Source of the DNA: Lentisphaera profundi
Lineage (GTDB): Bacteria > Verrucomicrobiota > Lentisphaeria > Lentisphaerales > Lentisphaeraceae
NCBI RefSeq assembly: GCF_028728065.1
Contig: NZ_CP117812.1
Coordinates: 2,046,001 to 2,110,000 of the forward strand
Reading direction: 5' to 3'
DNA: 64,000 bases
Shown: positions 8,694-18,244 of the stretch, piece after piece
Layout: each line of letters opens with the position of its first letter
Position numbering within the stretch: the stretch's first letter is position 1
Notes under the pieces: model-generated
What the model was told of the DNA's origin: nothing
The model's input: only the letters and a program-made list of their open reading frames with translations
Databases searched by the model: none
Made by a program: the position numbers and the translations under genes

Positions 8694-9824
8694 CTAAAGC
8701 AAGCAAACTTTCTCCACCAATTTCTCTTTGTGTATGAGCTTATCACTCAGTTTATCAATGAGTTTGAAACCATTTGTGTACACAAATGAATCGGTATTGA
8801 TATCAAAAGCATTAATATGCTTCTTCAGCTCCAAAATCGTAGCACCATCATGCGAGCATAATACCCAACTCTCTGGCACCAAATTTATTTCTCCTTGCTT
8901 GTTTTTCTTAAGCTTGGAACAATTAACCCATTCACCTAATAGATTAATTTCTTTCTCTTTTTTCGTTTGCTGAGCCGCACCCGCCTCTACACGGTCATGG
9001 TTGAAAATTTGCGTGAAGACTTTCAAGAAATTATAAATGGCACCCACGAAATAAAAGGGAAATAATACAATGTTTTTCAGCTGCTGAATAATCGTAACTT
9101 TCGGAGCTCCTTTATAAGGCGAGCTAATAAAAAACAACTCTCCGGATTTATTCGTTTTAGGCACAAGAGAATTTGTCTCCCCACGATATATATCGTCTGC
9201 TTGCATTGTTTTCTTATCGATTGAATGGAGAGAGAATATATCATGCGCTAAATAATTGCCCATTTCATCTCGTGCGATTCCCGCACTAGAATAAAAAATA
9301 AGATCAGGATTTTTACGACAAAAACTCGGATTTAAGTCCAAAGAGTCCCCTGCTGTAATACTATTGAGCATTCTCCCATCTTCATTGAGAACGATAAGAT
9401 TTGACGACCCATCTTCCTCCACAAAGCTACCAATAAATTCTTTATTTTCACTAGAGTAATCTATTGATCTTAGAGGGAAATTATTTTTATGGAATAGGCG
9501 AGTCTCTACTTTAGTCTCAAGCTCATATTTAAATAAGGCCGTAACCTCGCTATAATTTATCAAATAAAAAATAAAGCCTTCTTCACCTTTGCATACATCG
9601 ATAAAGCGTGGATAAATTTGTTGCGAGGCTCGCGCCTGACCACCCCAGACTGACGGGCTCATCGGATTAGTACTCTCCTGTTTCCAAGCACTAAGTTTTT
9701 CGCTCTTCTCTAACTTCAATATCAGATCTTCTACAAACTGACTTTTAATCTCTTCAACATTATCAGTTCTTTTAAAAAATAACTTGCCATCCGCAATGAA
9801 ACTTAATTTCACAATCGCCCCCAT
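8694..9824 (-). CDS. Unknown protein, possible TolB-like beta-propeller
   Basis: A 376-residue protein (364 from the alternative start) that I do not recognise with certainty. Several strand-rich blocks such as SLDLNPSFCRKNPDLIFYSS resemble the PD40/TolB-type propeller repeat, and one hydrophobic stretch near residue 250 (LFPFYFVGAIYNFL) could be a membrane or buried segment. No signal peptide is visible. The first ATG (9824) lacks a ribosome site, whereas GTG at 9812 has GGGGGCG five bases upstream, so translation may start there. It stands alone between the pyrE terminator and the divergent flavodoxin gene. Confidence 0.6.
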   Translation of the reverse strand: MGAIVKLSFIADGKLFFKRTDNVEEIKSQFVEDLILKLEKSEKLSAWKQESTNPMSPSVWGGQARASQQIYPRFIDVCKGEEGFIFYLINYSEVTALFKYELETKVETRLFHKNNFPLRSIDYSSENKEFIGSFVEEDGSSNLIVLNEDGRMLNSITAGDSLDLNPSFCRKNPDLIFYSSAGIARDEMGNYLAHDIFSLHSIDKKTMQADDIYRGETNSLVPKTNKSGELFFISSPYKGAPKVTIIQQLKNIVLFPFYFVGAIYNFLKVFTQIFNHDRVEAGAAQQTKKEKEINLLGEWVNCSKLKKNKQGEINLVPESWVLCSHDGATILELKKHINAFDINTDSFVYTNGFKLIDKLSDKLIHKEKLVEKVCLL

Positions 9825-10084
9825 TTATCTGAATATAAAGAAATATAGACATTAAGTGATCGTCAGTACAACTCAATTGACTTCTAAGCTAAGTGAAAAT
9901 GATTACTTTCTTCCTAATCACTCTTCATCCTGTACTAAATCCTAAATCCGCGAACTCGTATTAGAAAAATTACTTAGAGCTTTAGTTCACAGCTTTTTCC
10001 ACACAAATACTTTTTATCTATGACTCGTACTCGTCAGCTATACCATGTAGATGTAAAGTATACTTAATAAAATCCAGGAGATTA

Positions 10085-10648
10085 ATGATGTCAAAAATAC
10101 TTATACTTTTCCATAGTAACGACGGTAACACAGGAAAAATGGCCGATTTCGTTGCGGAAGGCGCAAAACAAATAGAAGGCGCTGAAATTCGTTGCCTTTC
10201 AGTTGATGATGCCTCACACGAAGATCTCACATGGTGCGATGGCATAGCCTTAGGTTCTCCTACTAATTACGGAACCGTATCTCATCAAATGAAAATGTGG
10301 TGGGACAAACTCCCTCCAGAAGGTTGGGGGAAAAGTGACGGTAAAATCGGCTGTGCTTTCAGTTCTGGCGGCGCATGGGGAGGTGGCCAAGAACTCACCT
10401 GTATGACTTTACTCACTATTTTAATGAACTATGGCTTTCTAACTTTTGGTGTTACCGACTATGTAGATAAACAATTCTCACCACACTACGGAAGTATTTG
10501 TGCCGGTGAGCCACGCGAAGAAAAAGTTAAAGAATCCTGCCGACGCCTAGGCCGACGCTTAGCTGAATGGGTCAGTACTCTTCATCATGGGAACAAACAT
10601 CATCATCCATTAGAACAAGATTACGACCGCTTCAAATACTTAGGTTAA
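10085..10648 (+). CDS. Flavodoxin-fold NAD(P)H dehydrogenase / WrbA-like protein
   Basis: The 187-residue protein begins with the FMN phosphate-binding loop of flavodoxins (ILILFHSNDGNTGKMA) and has the SPTNYGTVSHQMKMWWD block typical of WrbA-like and related reductases, where FMN's ring is held. It probably reduces quinones or a similar acceptor in the cytoplasm; the substrate cannot be read. A good ribosome site (ccaggag) precedes ATGATG at 10085, and either ATG could be used. It is a single-gene unit followed by a strong terminator. Confidence 0.85.
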   Translation: MMSKILILFHSNDGNTGKMADFVAEGAKQIEGAEIRCLSVDDASHEDLTWCDGIALGSPTNYGTVSHQMKMWWDKLPPEGWGKSDGKIGCAFSSGGAWGGGQELTCMTLLTILMNYGFLTFGVTDYVDKQFSPHYGSICAGEPREEKVKESCRRLGRRLAEWVSTLHHGNKHHHPLEQDYDRFKYLG

Positions 10649-10700
10649 GTTTAATTCACTTACGTAATGCGGGAATCAAAAACCGCGTACTCAGATAATA

Positions 10701-10735
10701 AAAAAGGGCTTTGGAATTTATCCAAAGCCCTTTTT
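10701..10735. terminator. Bidirectional hairpin terminator
   Basis: gggctttgga and tccaaagccc form a ten-pair stem around attta, with A5 before and T5 after. It sits between the convergent flavodoxin gene and gcvT and can terminate both. Confidence 0.92.
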
Positions 10736-10752
10736 GCTTATCTGCAAATAAT

Positions 10753-11832
10753 CTAGACGAAGATACGTTTACAAAGTGTACCAGTGATTACTTTACGAGC
10801 CGTTCTAATTTGAACGGTATCCTTATCGTAGCCAACAGGGAGATAACCTAGACCGATACCCTGCTTGAGCATCGGAGAATGAGTCGCAGAAGTGATAAGG
10901 CCAATAACATTGCCTTCTTCGTCGATAAATTCTTCACCATCACGAGCAATGGGACGCTCCGTTACAGTGAAGCCAATCAATTTACGAGATTTACCTTCAG
11001 CTTTAATTTTCTCAAGAGCCGCTTTCCCGATGAAGTTTTCTTTTGTATTAAGAGCACAAACCCACGCAAGACCCGCTTCGAGAGCATTTGTCTTGTCAGT
11101 GATTTCGTGACCGTATAAGGAAAAACCTTTTTCTAGTCGAAGTGTATCACGTGAACCTAAACCACAAGGGAGTACACCTGCCTCAACGATAGCGTCGAAA
11201 AGAGCGGGAGCTGCTTCATTTTTGATAATAATTTCGACACCGGCTTCACCCGTGTAACCAGAACGACAAATATAGCCGGATTGACCTTCGAATTCGATAG
11301 CTGCATGCCCAAAAGTCTCGAGCCCATCGTAGATACCTGGGAAAAATTTCTCAACCGTTTCAGAAGCCGTAGGTCCCTGGAGCGCGAGCAGTGAATATTC
11401 GTCAGACTTATTTTCGAGACTTACATCAAAATTGCCTTTATGAGATTCGAACCATGCAAAGTCTTTCTCGATATTACTAGCGTTAACGACGATGAAAATA
11501 TTTTCTTTATCTTCGAGATAAACGATAATATCGTCAACAAATGTACCGTTTTCATAGAGTAAACCAGAATACAGACCACGACCAGGAGCGATCTTATCTA
11601 GGTCATTGGAAATCATGTACTGAACGTATGCATAAGCATCTTTACCTGAGATAAAGAACTGCCCCATATGCGAACAGTCAAAGAGACCTGCCGCGGAACG
11701 AACAGCTTTATGTTCTTTGATCATAGATGTGAATTGAACGGGGAGAGCCCAGCCACCGAAGTCAACGATACGACCACCATGTTTGATATGTGTTTCGAGT
11801 AAAGCAGTTTTTTGAAGTTGATCGATTTCCAT
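10753..11832 (-). CDS. gcvT: Glycine cleavage system T protein (aminomethyltransferase)
   Basis: GcvT takes the aminomethyl group from lipoylated H protein and gives 5,10-methylenetetrahydrofolate and ammonia. The 359-residue protein shows the folate-binding N-terminal fold (HGGRIVDFGGWALPVQF), the GYTGEAG block near residue 205 and the C-terminal barrel. Length matches the family. It lies 90 bases downstream of gcvP on the same strand. The usual neighbour gcvH is missing from this cluster. Confidence 0.96.
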   Translation of the reverse strand: MEIDQLQKTALLETHIKHGGRIVDFGGWALPVQFTSMIKEHKAVRSAAGLFDCSHMGQFFISGKDAYAYVQYMISNDLDKIAPGRGLYSGLLYENGTFVDDIIVYLEDKENIFIVVNASNIEKDFAWFESHKGNFDVSLENKSDEYSLLALQGPTASETVEKFFPGIYDGLETFGHAAIEFEGQSGYICRSGYTGEAGVEIIIKNEAAPALFDAIVEAGVLPCGLGSRDTLRLEKGFSLYGHEITDKTNALEAGLAWVCALNTKENFIGKAALEKIKAEGKSRKLIGFTVTERPIARDGEEFIDEEGNVIGLITSATHSPMLKQGIGLGYLPVGYDKDTVQIRTARKVITGTLCKRIFV

Positions 11833-11922
11833 GTGGATACCTGTTATTATATATTCTTAAAATTTTTATTGCAGACTTAACTTTACTGAGTCAGAACTCA
11901 GTAAAACTAAGAATTAAAATAC

Positions 11923-14922
11923 TTAAACAAGTGCGAGTTTTTCCGTGTGAGCCTTAAGAATCAATTGCTTGATTTCATCAATCGGCATTTGTGCAAGAAC
12001 ATGTGGCTCAACTCGATTCGGGATAATAACCGGAAGGCTAGTCAATTTCTCGGACAGAACTGGCTTTTTGTTTGCTGTAAGGTCATCCACACGATCGATT
12101 GGCGTGAAGTGTGGCACTGTTTGTAAGACTTCAGGATTGGTGTCCACGAGCTTGAGGATTTCCAAACAAGCATCCGCAAAGCGATCGAGCTCATCTTTAG
12201 TGTAAGACTCAGTAGGCTCTACCATCAAACCGAACACCTCTGGAAAAGCCACCGTTGGAGCGTGAAAACCGAAGTCGAGGAAGAGCTTACCCACACGTGC
12301 AATAATCATAGATTTAGGTGTGCCCGCAGCTTCCGCCTTCGCAAATTGCTCAGGAGAAAGCGTGAGAATAAATTCATGCATTACTTTATCTATTTTATTA
12401 CCCGCGGGGAGAACCGTGTATGATTCACTCAAGCGTTTGAAGAGATAACGGGAACAAAGGACTGCAACTCCCGCCATGCGCTTTACTCCGTCGCAACCGA
12501 GCGCTTGGAGATAAGTGTAACAACGTACTTTGTGAGCAAAGTTACCATGGTGACGGTGAATTGAACCGATAGACTTGTCAGTCTTGCGCATAGAAAATAT
12601 GCCCTTCTCGTCTTTATCAACCTGAATTCCCGGGAGGAAATCGAGGAACTTATCAGATACAGCAACAAATGCATCACCAGGACCGCCACCACCATGTGGA
12701 ATTGACCAAGTTTTATGTGTGTTGTTGTGAACTGCATCAACACCGAGTTTATCGAGGTCAATCCAGCCCGCAATTGCATTCATATTGGCGCCATCCATGT
12801 AAACGAGTCCGCCAACACCGTGAATGAGTTTAGACATATCTTTAAAGTTGGTTTCGAAAACACCACAAGTATTTGGGTTTGTCACCATCACACCACAAAT
12901 TCGATCACCGTATTCTTTGATGAGTTCTTTGAGTTGTTCGTGATCTTTTTCACCGGATGGAAGTGCGTCGATTTCAACTATACCGTATTTAACACCTTCA
13001 ATAGTTTTTGTTTCAAAACCAGCATAAGTTGCCGTCGCTGGGTTGGTTCCGTGAGCAGAATGCGGAATGAGAATTATGTCGCGATTGAAATCACCGCGAG
13101 CTTCGTGGTAAGCTTGAAAAAGTTTAATCCCTACGAATTCACCTTGAGCTCCTGCGACTGGCTGAGTGGTCACACCTGCAAGACCCGTAATCGCTTTGAA
13201 GTATTCTTGCGTTTGGTAAATCATCTCGAGATTGCCCTGAACGTCAGACTCGTCAGACTCGGGGTGAGTATCCTGAAAGTCATCTAAGCCCGCTATGTAG
13301 TCGTTGAGGTAGGGATTGTATTTCATTGTACAAGACCCTAATGGATAGATAGAGCTATCTGGAGAGATATTCTGGTAACCAAGATCTTGGTAATACTTAG
13401 CAAGTTCTTCCGTAGAGTATGTCGCGATACCAACTACGTCTTCACGGAGGAAGGAAGTGTTATCTGCGAGTTCTTGAGCTGTAGTAGCAGTACCAAAAAC
13501 AGCTTCGAATGTTGCGTAAAGTGCGTCGAAGTCGGACTGCTCTTGGAGGTCTGTAAAAGTAAGCATGAGGAAGTTGTCTGCAGAAACGTCGATACGAGCC
13601 GATACATCGAGACCCGCGTAGATGCCATTCTCTTTAGCTTTGTCGAGAACTTTGCGAGCAGAAACAGAAAGCTTGAGCGTAAACTCGTTGTAGAATGCCG
13701 CATCGGGGAAAGCGAGTTCGACACCATCAAAAGATGTGAGCTTAGAAGCCGCTGCCGCCGCATTAACTCTAGAGAGAGTGGCCGCTTCTTTCATTCCTTC
13801 TTCACCGCGATTGAGGATAGCTGCACCAGCTACTGTAGCAATGTAAGCTTCGTTGGAACAAATATTGGAGTTTGCTTTTTCACGTTTGATATGTTGCTCA
13901 CGAGTGGAGAGTACGATAACTTTACAGTCACGACCAGCTATATCTTTAGCATTACCAATAAAACGACCGGCAGTGGCACGAATATGCTTAGCCGTTTTTT
14001 TATTATAGCGGATACCAAAAATACCAAGACCTGGGCCTCCGTAGTTTGGTGCTATCGCCAGGTGTTGACCTTCAGCAACAAATATATCCGCACCATTTTC
14101 GCCCCATTGTGAAGGAGGCACTAGACCGCCTGTCGCGAGCAGAATTGGGTCAACGATTGCAATTGCTAGAGCTTTTGCGGAATGAGCAAGGTCAGTCAAT
14201 GCATTAACGTTCTCGAGGGAACCAACACTATTGATTTGCGGGATTGCGATAGATGCGAGATCATCACCGATTTCTTCGACCTTAGCCGCTACTGCATCAA
14301 CGGAAATAAGACCTGTTTCAGCAAAAGAGGGATCATCGAGAATCACAACATTCAACTTTGTGTTTTTACACTGAGTTAATTGAACTTCGATGTCATTCGG
14401 AAAAAGAGAGGGCAGAAGAAGAACCGTATTCTTTTTCTTTTGGATTTTCTGTGAACACTTAAGTGCTTCGTAAAGAGTTGTTGCACGGTCATACATAGAA
14501 GCATTGACTGCTTCAAAACCAGTAAGCTGAGATATCAAGGATTGATAGATCCAGTGAGTCGTTAAAGTGCCCTGGGAACGCTCTGGCTGGTAAGGAGTGT
14601 AAGAAGTTGTTAGTTCGCGAATACCGAGAACGATATTTGTAATATCGGGAACTTTGTACGCTTTTAAACCACCGCCTTGGAAGGAAGGTTTAATATTGTT
14701 CTTTGCGGCCATCGCAGATAGTTCTTCGATAATTTGATTCGCGGATTTAGCTGGTGCGATGTCTACATCACCATCGAATTTAATATCATCTGCAATATGC
14801 GAGTAAAGATCTTCAAGTTTTTCTAGGCCTAGAGCACCAAGCATTCCTTTGATGTCTTCTTCAGTAGCAGATATATAGTGTTTTTTAGTTTCGCGTGGAT
14901 TGACGCTTGGGTCGTAAGTCAT
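11923..14922 (-). CDS. gcvP: Glycine dehydrogenase (decarboxylating), single-chain P protein
   Basis: GcvP decarboxylates glycine with PLP and loads the remainder on the H protein. At 999 residues both halves that are separate subunits in many bacteria are fused: the N-terminal half (about 1-450, starting with YISATEEDIKGML) and the C-terminal half with the PLP lysine in THKTWSIPHGGGGPG. It leads a two-gene operon with gcvT. I looked for a glycine riboswitch in the about 200 bases upstream and saw no convincing one. Confidence 0.96.
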   Translation of the reverse strand: MTYDPSVNPRETKKHYISATEEDIKGMLGALGLEKLEDLYSHIADDIKFDGDVDIAPAKSANQIIEELSAMAAKNNIKPSFQGGGLKAYKVPDITNIVLGIRELTTSYTPYQPERSQGTLTTHWIYQSLISQLTGFEAVNASMYDRATTLYEALKCSQKIQKKKNTVLLLPSLFPNDIEVQLTQCKNTKLNVVILDDPSFAETGLISVDAVAAKVEEIGDDLASIAIPQINSVGSLENVNALTDLAHSAKALAIAIVDPILLATGGLVPPSQWGENGADIFVAEGQHLAIAPNYGGPGLGIFGIRYNKKTAKHIRATAGRFIGNAKDIAGRDCKVIVLSTREQHIKREKANSNICSNEAYIATVAGAAILNRGEEGMKEAATLSRVNAAAAASKLTSFDGVELAFPDAAFYNEFTLKLSVSARKVLDKAKENGIYAGLDVSARIDVSADNFLMLTFTDLQEQSDFDALYATFEAVFGTATTAQELADNTSFLREDVVGIATYSTEELAKYYQDLGYQNISPDSSIYPLGSCTMKYNPYLNDYIAGLDDFQDTHPESDESDVQGNLEMIYQTQEYFKAITGLAGVTTQPVAGAQGEFVGIKLFQAYHEARGDFNRDIILIPHSAHGTNPATATYAGFETKTIEGVKYGIVEIDALPSGEKDHEQLKELIKEYGDRICGVMVTNPNTCGVFETNFKDMSKLIHGVGGLVYMDGANMNAIAGWIDLDKLGVDAVHNNTHKTWSIPHGGGGPGDAFVAVSDKFLDFLPGIQVDKDEKGIFSMRKTDKSIGSIHRHHGNFAHKVRCYTYLQALGCDGVKRMAGVAVLCSRYLFKRLSESYTVLPAGNKIDKVMHEFILTLSPEQFAKAEAAGTPKSMIIARVGKLFLDFGFHAPTVAFPEVFGLMVEPTESYTKDELDRFADACLEILKLVDTNPEVLQTVPHFTPIDRVDDLTANKKPVLSEKLTSLPVIIPNRVEPHVLAQMPIDEIKQLILKAHTEKLALV

Positions 14923-15246
14923 GATTTAGTGAACTCTAATTATATTGTTTTAAAATTATCGCTAAATATAGTCGAAAAGCTCTAAGTCGCAAAAGTTACT
15001 TTCATTAAAATCTATCTTTTATCACACCTAAAAATCCATCTTCTGGGACTGCTTACTCAGAACCCCCCACAAGATATATTTCTACTTAATAACAAGAAGC
15101 TTATGACTCTTAAATCATGATTTAAAAAGGACCACTAAAACTCAATAATTTCAAAATTCCTGTCACCTCGAGAGGCACAGCTGAATTTGAGCGCCATAAA
15201 GAGTAAATTATAGAACAATATTAGATTCTTCCATTTAATCCAGGCA

Positions 15247-15277
15247 AAGAAAAAGCCCCAATCTTGCGAAAGGGGCT
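15247..15277 (-). terminator. Terminator downstream of tRNA-Leu
   Basis: On the minus strand agcccc and ggggct pair around a 12-base loop and are followed by a T-rich run (tttttcttt). It lies directly after the 3' end of tRNA-Leu. Confidence 0.8.
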
Positions 15278-15280
15278 CAG

Positions 15281-15362
15281 TACCTGAGGCCGGACTTGAA
15301 CCGGCACGCCGTGAGGCAACGGATTTTAAGTCCGTCGTGTCTGCCAATTCCACCACTCAGGC
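15281..15362 (-). tRNA. tRNA-Leu (anticodon TAA)
   Basis: Read on the minus strand the segment folds as a class II tRNA: acceptor GCCTGAG with CTCAGGT (one G-U pair), anticodon loop CTTAAAA giving TAA, a long variable arm (TGCCTCACGGCGT), and T arm GCCGGTTCAAGTCCGGC. The discriminator base is A, as expected for Leu. CCA is not encoded. Confidence 0.96.
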
Positions 15363-15542
15363 ATTTGACATCTAAGTCATCATCAGATGATTTAGTGAGC
15401 TGAACATAGCTATCTTTTACCTGGCTTCAAGCCAATAATTTTAGGAAAAGAATGTTTTATAAAGGTTTTTTATCTTTTTGTAAAAAGATCAATAAATTTA
15501 GCTACTTTTACAGAGAAAAACTACTAAAAACAAGCGGGCCTA

Positions 15543-17423
15543 TTAAGCCTTTTTCGCCTCAAGTTCTTCCCAACGAGCATAAGCTTGGTTTAATTTTACT
15601 TTAGAGGATTCGAGTTCATCAGTTTTTTCTTGAATCTCAACTGCTGTCTTTTGAAAAAACACTGGTTTATTCATCTCTGCTTCGATTGTAGAAATGATTT
15701 CATCCAAGCTCATAACAAAATCTTCCATGCCTTCGAGCTCTCGTTCTTCTTTCCAAGTCAGTTTCTTTGATACTTGCTTCGGCACCTCAACTTCAATCGG
15801 TTTAGTTTCGACAATAATTTTTGCTACGCTCTCCCCTCTCTCAGCTTTTTTGTCGAGATAGTAGTCATAATCACCATCTTGATAATACACCTGGCCATCG
15901 CCTTCAAAACCAAGGATACCATTACAGACACGATTCACGAACCATCTATCGTGCGATACCAAGAGCAAAGTTCCTTTCCACGCCACTAGCGCTTCTTCTA
16001 AAACTTGTAGAGTCGACAAATCTAAATCATTGGTTGGTTCATCGAGAATCAACAGATTACAAGGCTTACGCAATAAACGCGCAAGTAACAAACGATTTCT
16101 TTCTCCACCAGATAACTTACTTACCTTTGTATTAATACGGTCATCAGTAAAAAGAAAACGACGTAAGTAAGAACGAGTCGACAAAGTAACAGCACCTAAT
16201 TGTATAGATTCTGCACCGCCAGCGACTTCATTGAAAACTGTATTTTCTTCATTTAATTGACTACGACTCTGATCTACGTAATTATAATCTAAACTTGCAC
16301 CTCGAATAATAATACCAGAATCGGGCTCTTCTTGTCCAATAATCATCTTGAGTAAAGTTGTCTTACCCATACCGTTGCCACCCATAAGGGCAATGCGTCG
16401 GCCAGGCTCTAATTCAAAACTTAAATCTTTAAAGAGCTGCTTATCACCAAATGATTTACAGATATTCTCCAAGCTTATACTGACATTACCAATAACTTTT
16501 GCAGGAGGCAATACCAATTCGGCATCTGCCTGTAGTGCAAAACTATCTTTATCATTCAAGTCATTAAAACGATCTACTCGACTCTGAGACTTGGTTGAAC
16601 GGGCTTTCGGACTTCTGCGTACCCATTCGAGTTCTTTCTTCAAGAATTGATGACGTTTATTGTCTGCCCTTAATAAGGCGATATCACGTGCCGTACTCTG
16701 CTCTAAATAAACTGAGTAATTCCCCGGGAAAAACTCAGCCTGGCCATCACAAAGTTCCAAAATTCGATTACACACGCTATCTAAAAAGCAACGATCATGC
16801 GTTACCATTATCAAGGCTCCGGAGTAAGTCTCTAACCACTTCTCCAACCATTCTACTGCATGCGAATCCAAATGATTCGTCGGTTCATCTAAAATCAATA
16901 AGTCGGGTTTTGACACTAATACTTTTGCTAAATTCACGCGACGTTTTTCTCCACCAGAAAGATCTTTACAAGACGTTTCTGGACTAGGACATGATAATCT
17001 CGTAATAAGTTCTAAGACATAGGCATCTAAATCCCAAGCATCTAAATCTGTAATCTCATCTTGTATGCGAAACATTTCATCTGAATCGTGATCACCGCTT
17101 TCGTATTTTTTCAGAAGCTCATAAATGTAACCCGCACCTTCTCGAATATTCTCTATTACAGTTAAATCAGGATTAATATCAAAATCTTGGGATAAGTAAG
17201 AAACTTTTAAACCTTTACTGAAACGAATGTCGGAAATCTCAAAAGGTTCAAGTTTTTTGGATAAGATTTTAAGTAAGGTTGATTTACCTGTACCATTGCG
17301 ACCAATTAAGCCTACTCGGTCATTATTATGAATAGTAAAAGAGATATGATCTAACAACATTCTATGCCCAATCGCATAAGTTAAATCAATCGCATCTAGT
17401 AAAGGGATTCCACGTTCTTTCAT
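15543..17423 (-). CDS. uup: ABC-F family ATPase, Uup-like
   Basis: The 626-residue protein has two ABC ATPase domains in one chain and no membrane segments, which defines ABC-F proteins acting on ribosomes or nucleic acids. Walker A motifs are GRNGTGKST (about 41) and GGNGMGKTT (about 350); signatures LSGGEKRR and LSGGERNR precede the two DEPTN Walker B motifs. The C-terminal coiled coil (about 545-625) after a Lys/Glu-rich linker is typical of Uup, which is linked to precise excision of transposons and to ribosome assembly. Its start overlaps the stop of the upstream regulator by four bases. Confidence 0.92.
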   Translation of the reverse strand: MKERGIPLLDAIDLTYAIGHRMLLDHISFTIHNNDRVGLIGRNGTGKSTLLKILSKKLEPFEISDIRFSKGLKVSYLSQDFDINPDLTVIENIREGAGYIYELLKKYESGDHDSDEMFRIQDEITDLDAWDLDAYVLELITRLSCPSPETSCKDLSGGEKRRVNLAKVLVSKPDLLILDEPTNHLDSHAVEWLEKWLETYSGALIMVTHDRCFLDSVCNRILELCDGQAEFFPGNYSVYLEQSTARDIALLRADNKRHQFLKKELEWVRRSPKARSTKSQSRVDRFNDLNDKDSFALQADAELVLPPAKVIGNVSISLENICKSFGDKQLFKDLSFELEPGRRIALMGGNGMGKTTLLKMIIGQEEPDSGIIIRGASLDYNYVDQSRSQLNEENTVFNEVAGGAESIQLGAVTLSTRSYLRRFLFTDDRINTKVSKLSGGERNRLLLARLLRKPCNLLILDEPTNDLDLSTLQVLEEALVAWKGTLLLVSHDRWFVNRVCNGILGFEGDGQVYYQDGDYDYYLDKKAERGESVAKIIVETKPIEVEVPKQVSKKLTWKEERELEGMEDFVMSLDEIISTIEAEMNKPVFFQKTAVEIQEKTDELESSKVKLNQAYARWEELEAKKA

Positions 17424-17983
17424 TTTGATACATCACGTAATTTGTTAACAAAGTCTTTAATTCCTATCGGCTTACATATCAAGTCATGTACATCACCGAC
17501 TTTTGCTCGTGTTTCTTCATCTGCATAGGCAGTTAAAACAATAATTTTTGTATCCTTGAACTGCTCATCTCGTCGAAGTTGTTCAATAAATTCATAACCA
17601 TCCATTTGTGGCATGTGTAAATCAAGTAAAATAATATTTGGTTTCCATGAGCCTGTAATTAAAGCGGCTTCAATACCATTGACGGCTTCTTTTACTTCGA
17701 AATTTCCAGCTAGCTCTAAGGTCTCTAGAGAAAATTGACGAAAGTCTTTATCATCATCAACGACTAATACACGATTCGTATCTGCTTTGCTTGATTCTTC
17801 ACTATCTAATTGAATACCACGCTTGGTGGCAAAGGCCTGGATATCTTCCATCTCAAAGCGGCGATGACCACCTGGAGTTAAGAATGATTTGAGTTCACCT
17901 TTCTCTACCCAGTTAATAACACTCGTACGAGCAAAACCTAACAAGCCCGCTGCTTCATTTGTAGTCAGAGCATGTTTTTTCAT
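17420..17983 (-). CDS. HTH (MerR/excisionase type) plus response-regulator receiver protein
   Basis: The 187-residue protein starts with a winged-helix DNA-binding domain of the HTH_17/MerR type (about 5-60; TPGGHRRF is the wing signature) and ends with a REC domain (about 70-185). The REC residues are intact: VVDDD acidic pocket, phosphoacceptor Asp in LLDLHMP (about residue 120) and the Lys in CKP. Most response regulators have REC first, so the order is reversed. It is translationally coupled to uup. No histidine kinase is nearby, so the signal source is unknown. Confidence 0.88.
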   Translation of the reverse strand: MKKHALTTNEAAGLLGFARTSVINWVEKGELKSFLTPGGHRRFEMEDIQAFATKRGIQLDSEESSKADTNRVLVVDDDKDFRQFSLETLELAGNFEVKEAVNGIEAALITGSWKPNIILLDLHMPQMDGYEFIEQLRRDEQFKDTKIIVLTAYADEETRAKVGDVHDLICKPIGIKDFVNKLRDVSK

Positions 17984-18010
17984 AAATAAACAAGGGAGTT
18001 AAAGTTTTAA

Positions 18011-18087
18011 TGGGGTGGCTAACCGGACTTGAACCGGCGACAGCCGGAATCACAATCCGGTGCTCTACCAACTGAGCTATAGCCACC
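18011..18087 (-). tRNA. tRNA-His (anticodon GTG), copy 1
   Basis: On the minus strand GTGGCTA pairs with TAGCCAC, anticodon loop TTGTGAT reads GTG, and the T arm GCCGGTTCAAGTCCGGT is normal. The extra G before the acceptor stem (G-1) and C73 mark tRNA-His. CCA follows directly in the DNA. It differs from the second copy at position 26 (A here, G there). Confidence 0.97.
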
Positions 18088-18103
18088 ATAAAATAAAAAA
18101 AGG

Positions 18104-18180
18104 TGGGGTGGCTAACCGGACTTGAACCGGCGACAGCCGGAATCACAATCCGGCGCTCTACCAACTGAGCTATAGCCACC
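18104..18180 (-). tRNA. tRNA-His (anticodon GTG), copy 2
   Basis: A near-identical tandem copy of the neighbouring tRNA-His, with G-1, C73 and encoded CCA, and one base change at position 26. This copy is upstream in transcription; only 16 bases separate the two, so they are probably one transcript. Recent duplication is the simplest explanation. Confidence 0.97.
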
Positions 18181-18244
18181 ACCTAGGTAGGCCAGCATAG
18201 TACATGCACAGACAAAAAATGCAAAACCAATTTTTAGAGATTTT

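Noticed and set aside
12715-14112. Open frames of 190-241 codons opposite gcvP
   Set aside because: Antisense shadows of a strongly conserved gene; composition is low in typical protein patterns and there are no ribosome sites.
14923-15130. Possible glycine riboswitch before gcvP
   Set aside because: I looked for the conserved GGAGAG and CACCGAAGG-type core blocks on the minus strand and found none.
18011-18180. Tandem tRNA-His pair as an integration (att) site
   Set aside because: The near-identity covers the whole tRNA, not a partial 3' end, and no integrase or foreign block lies between or beside them; simple duplication is enough.
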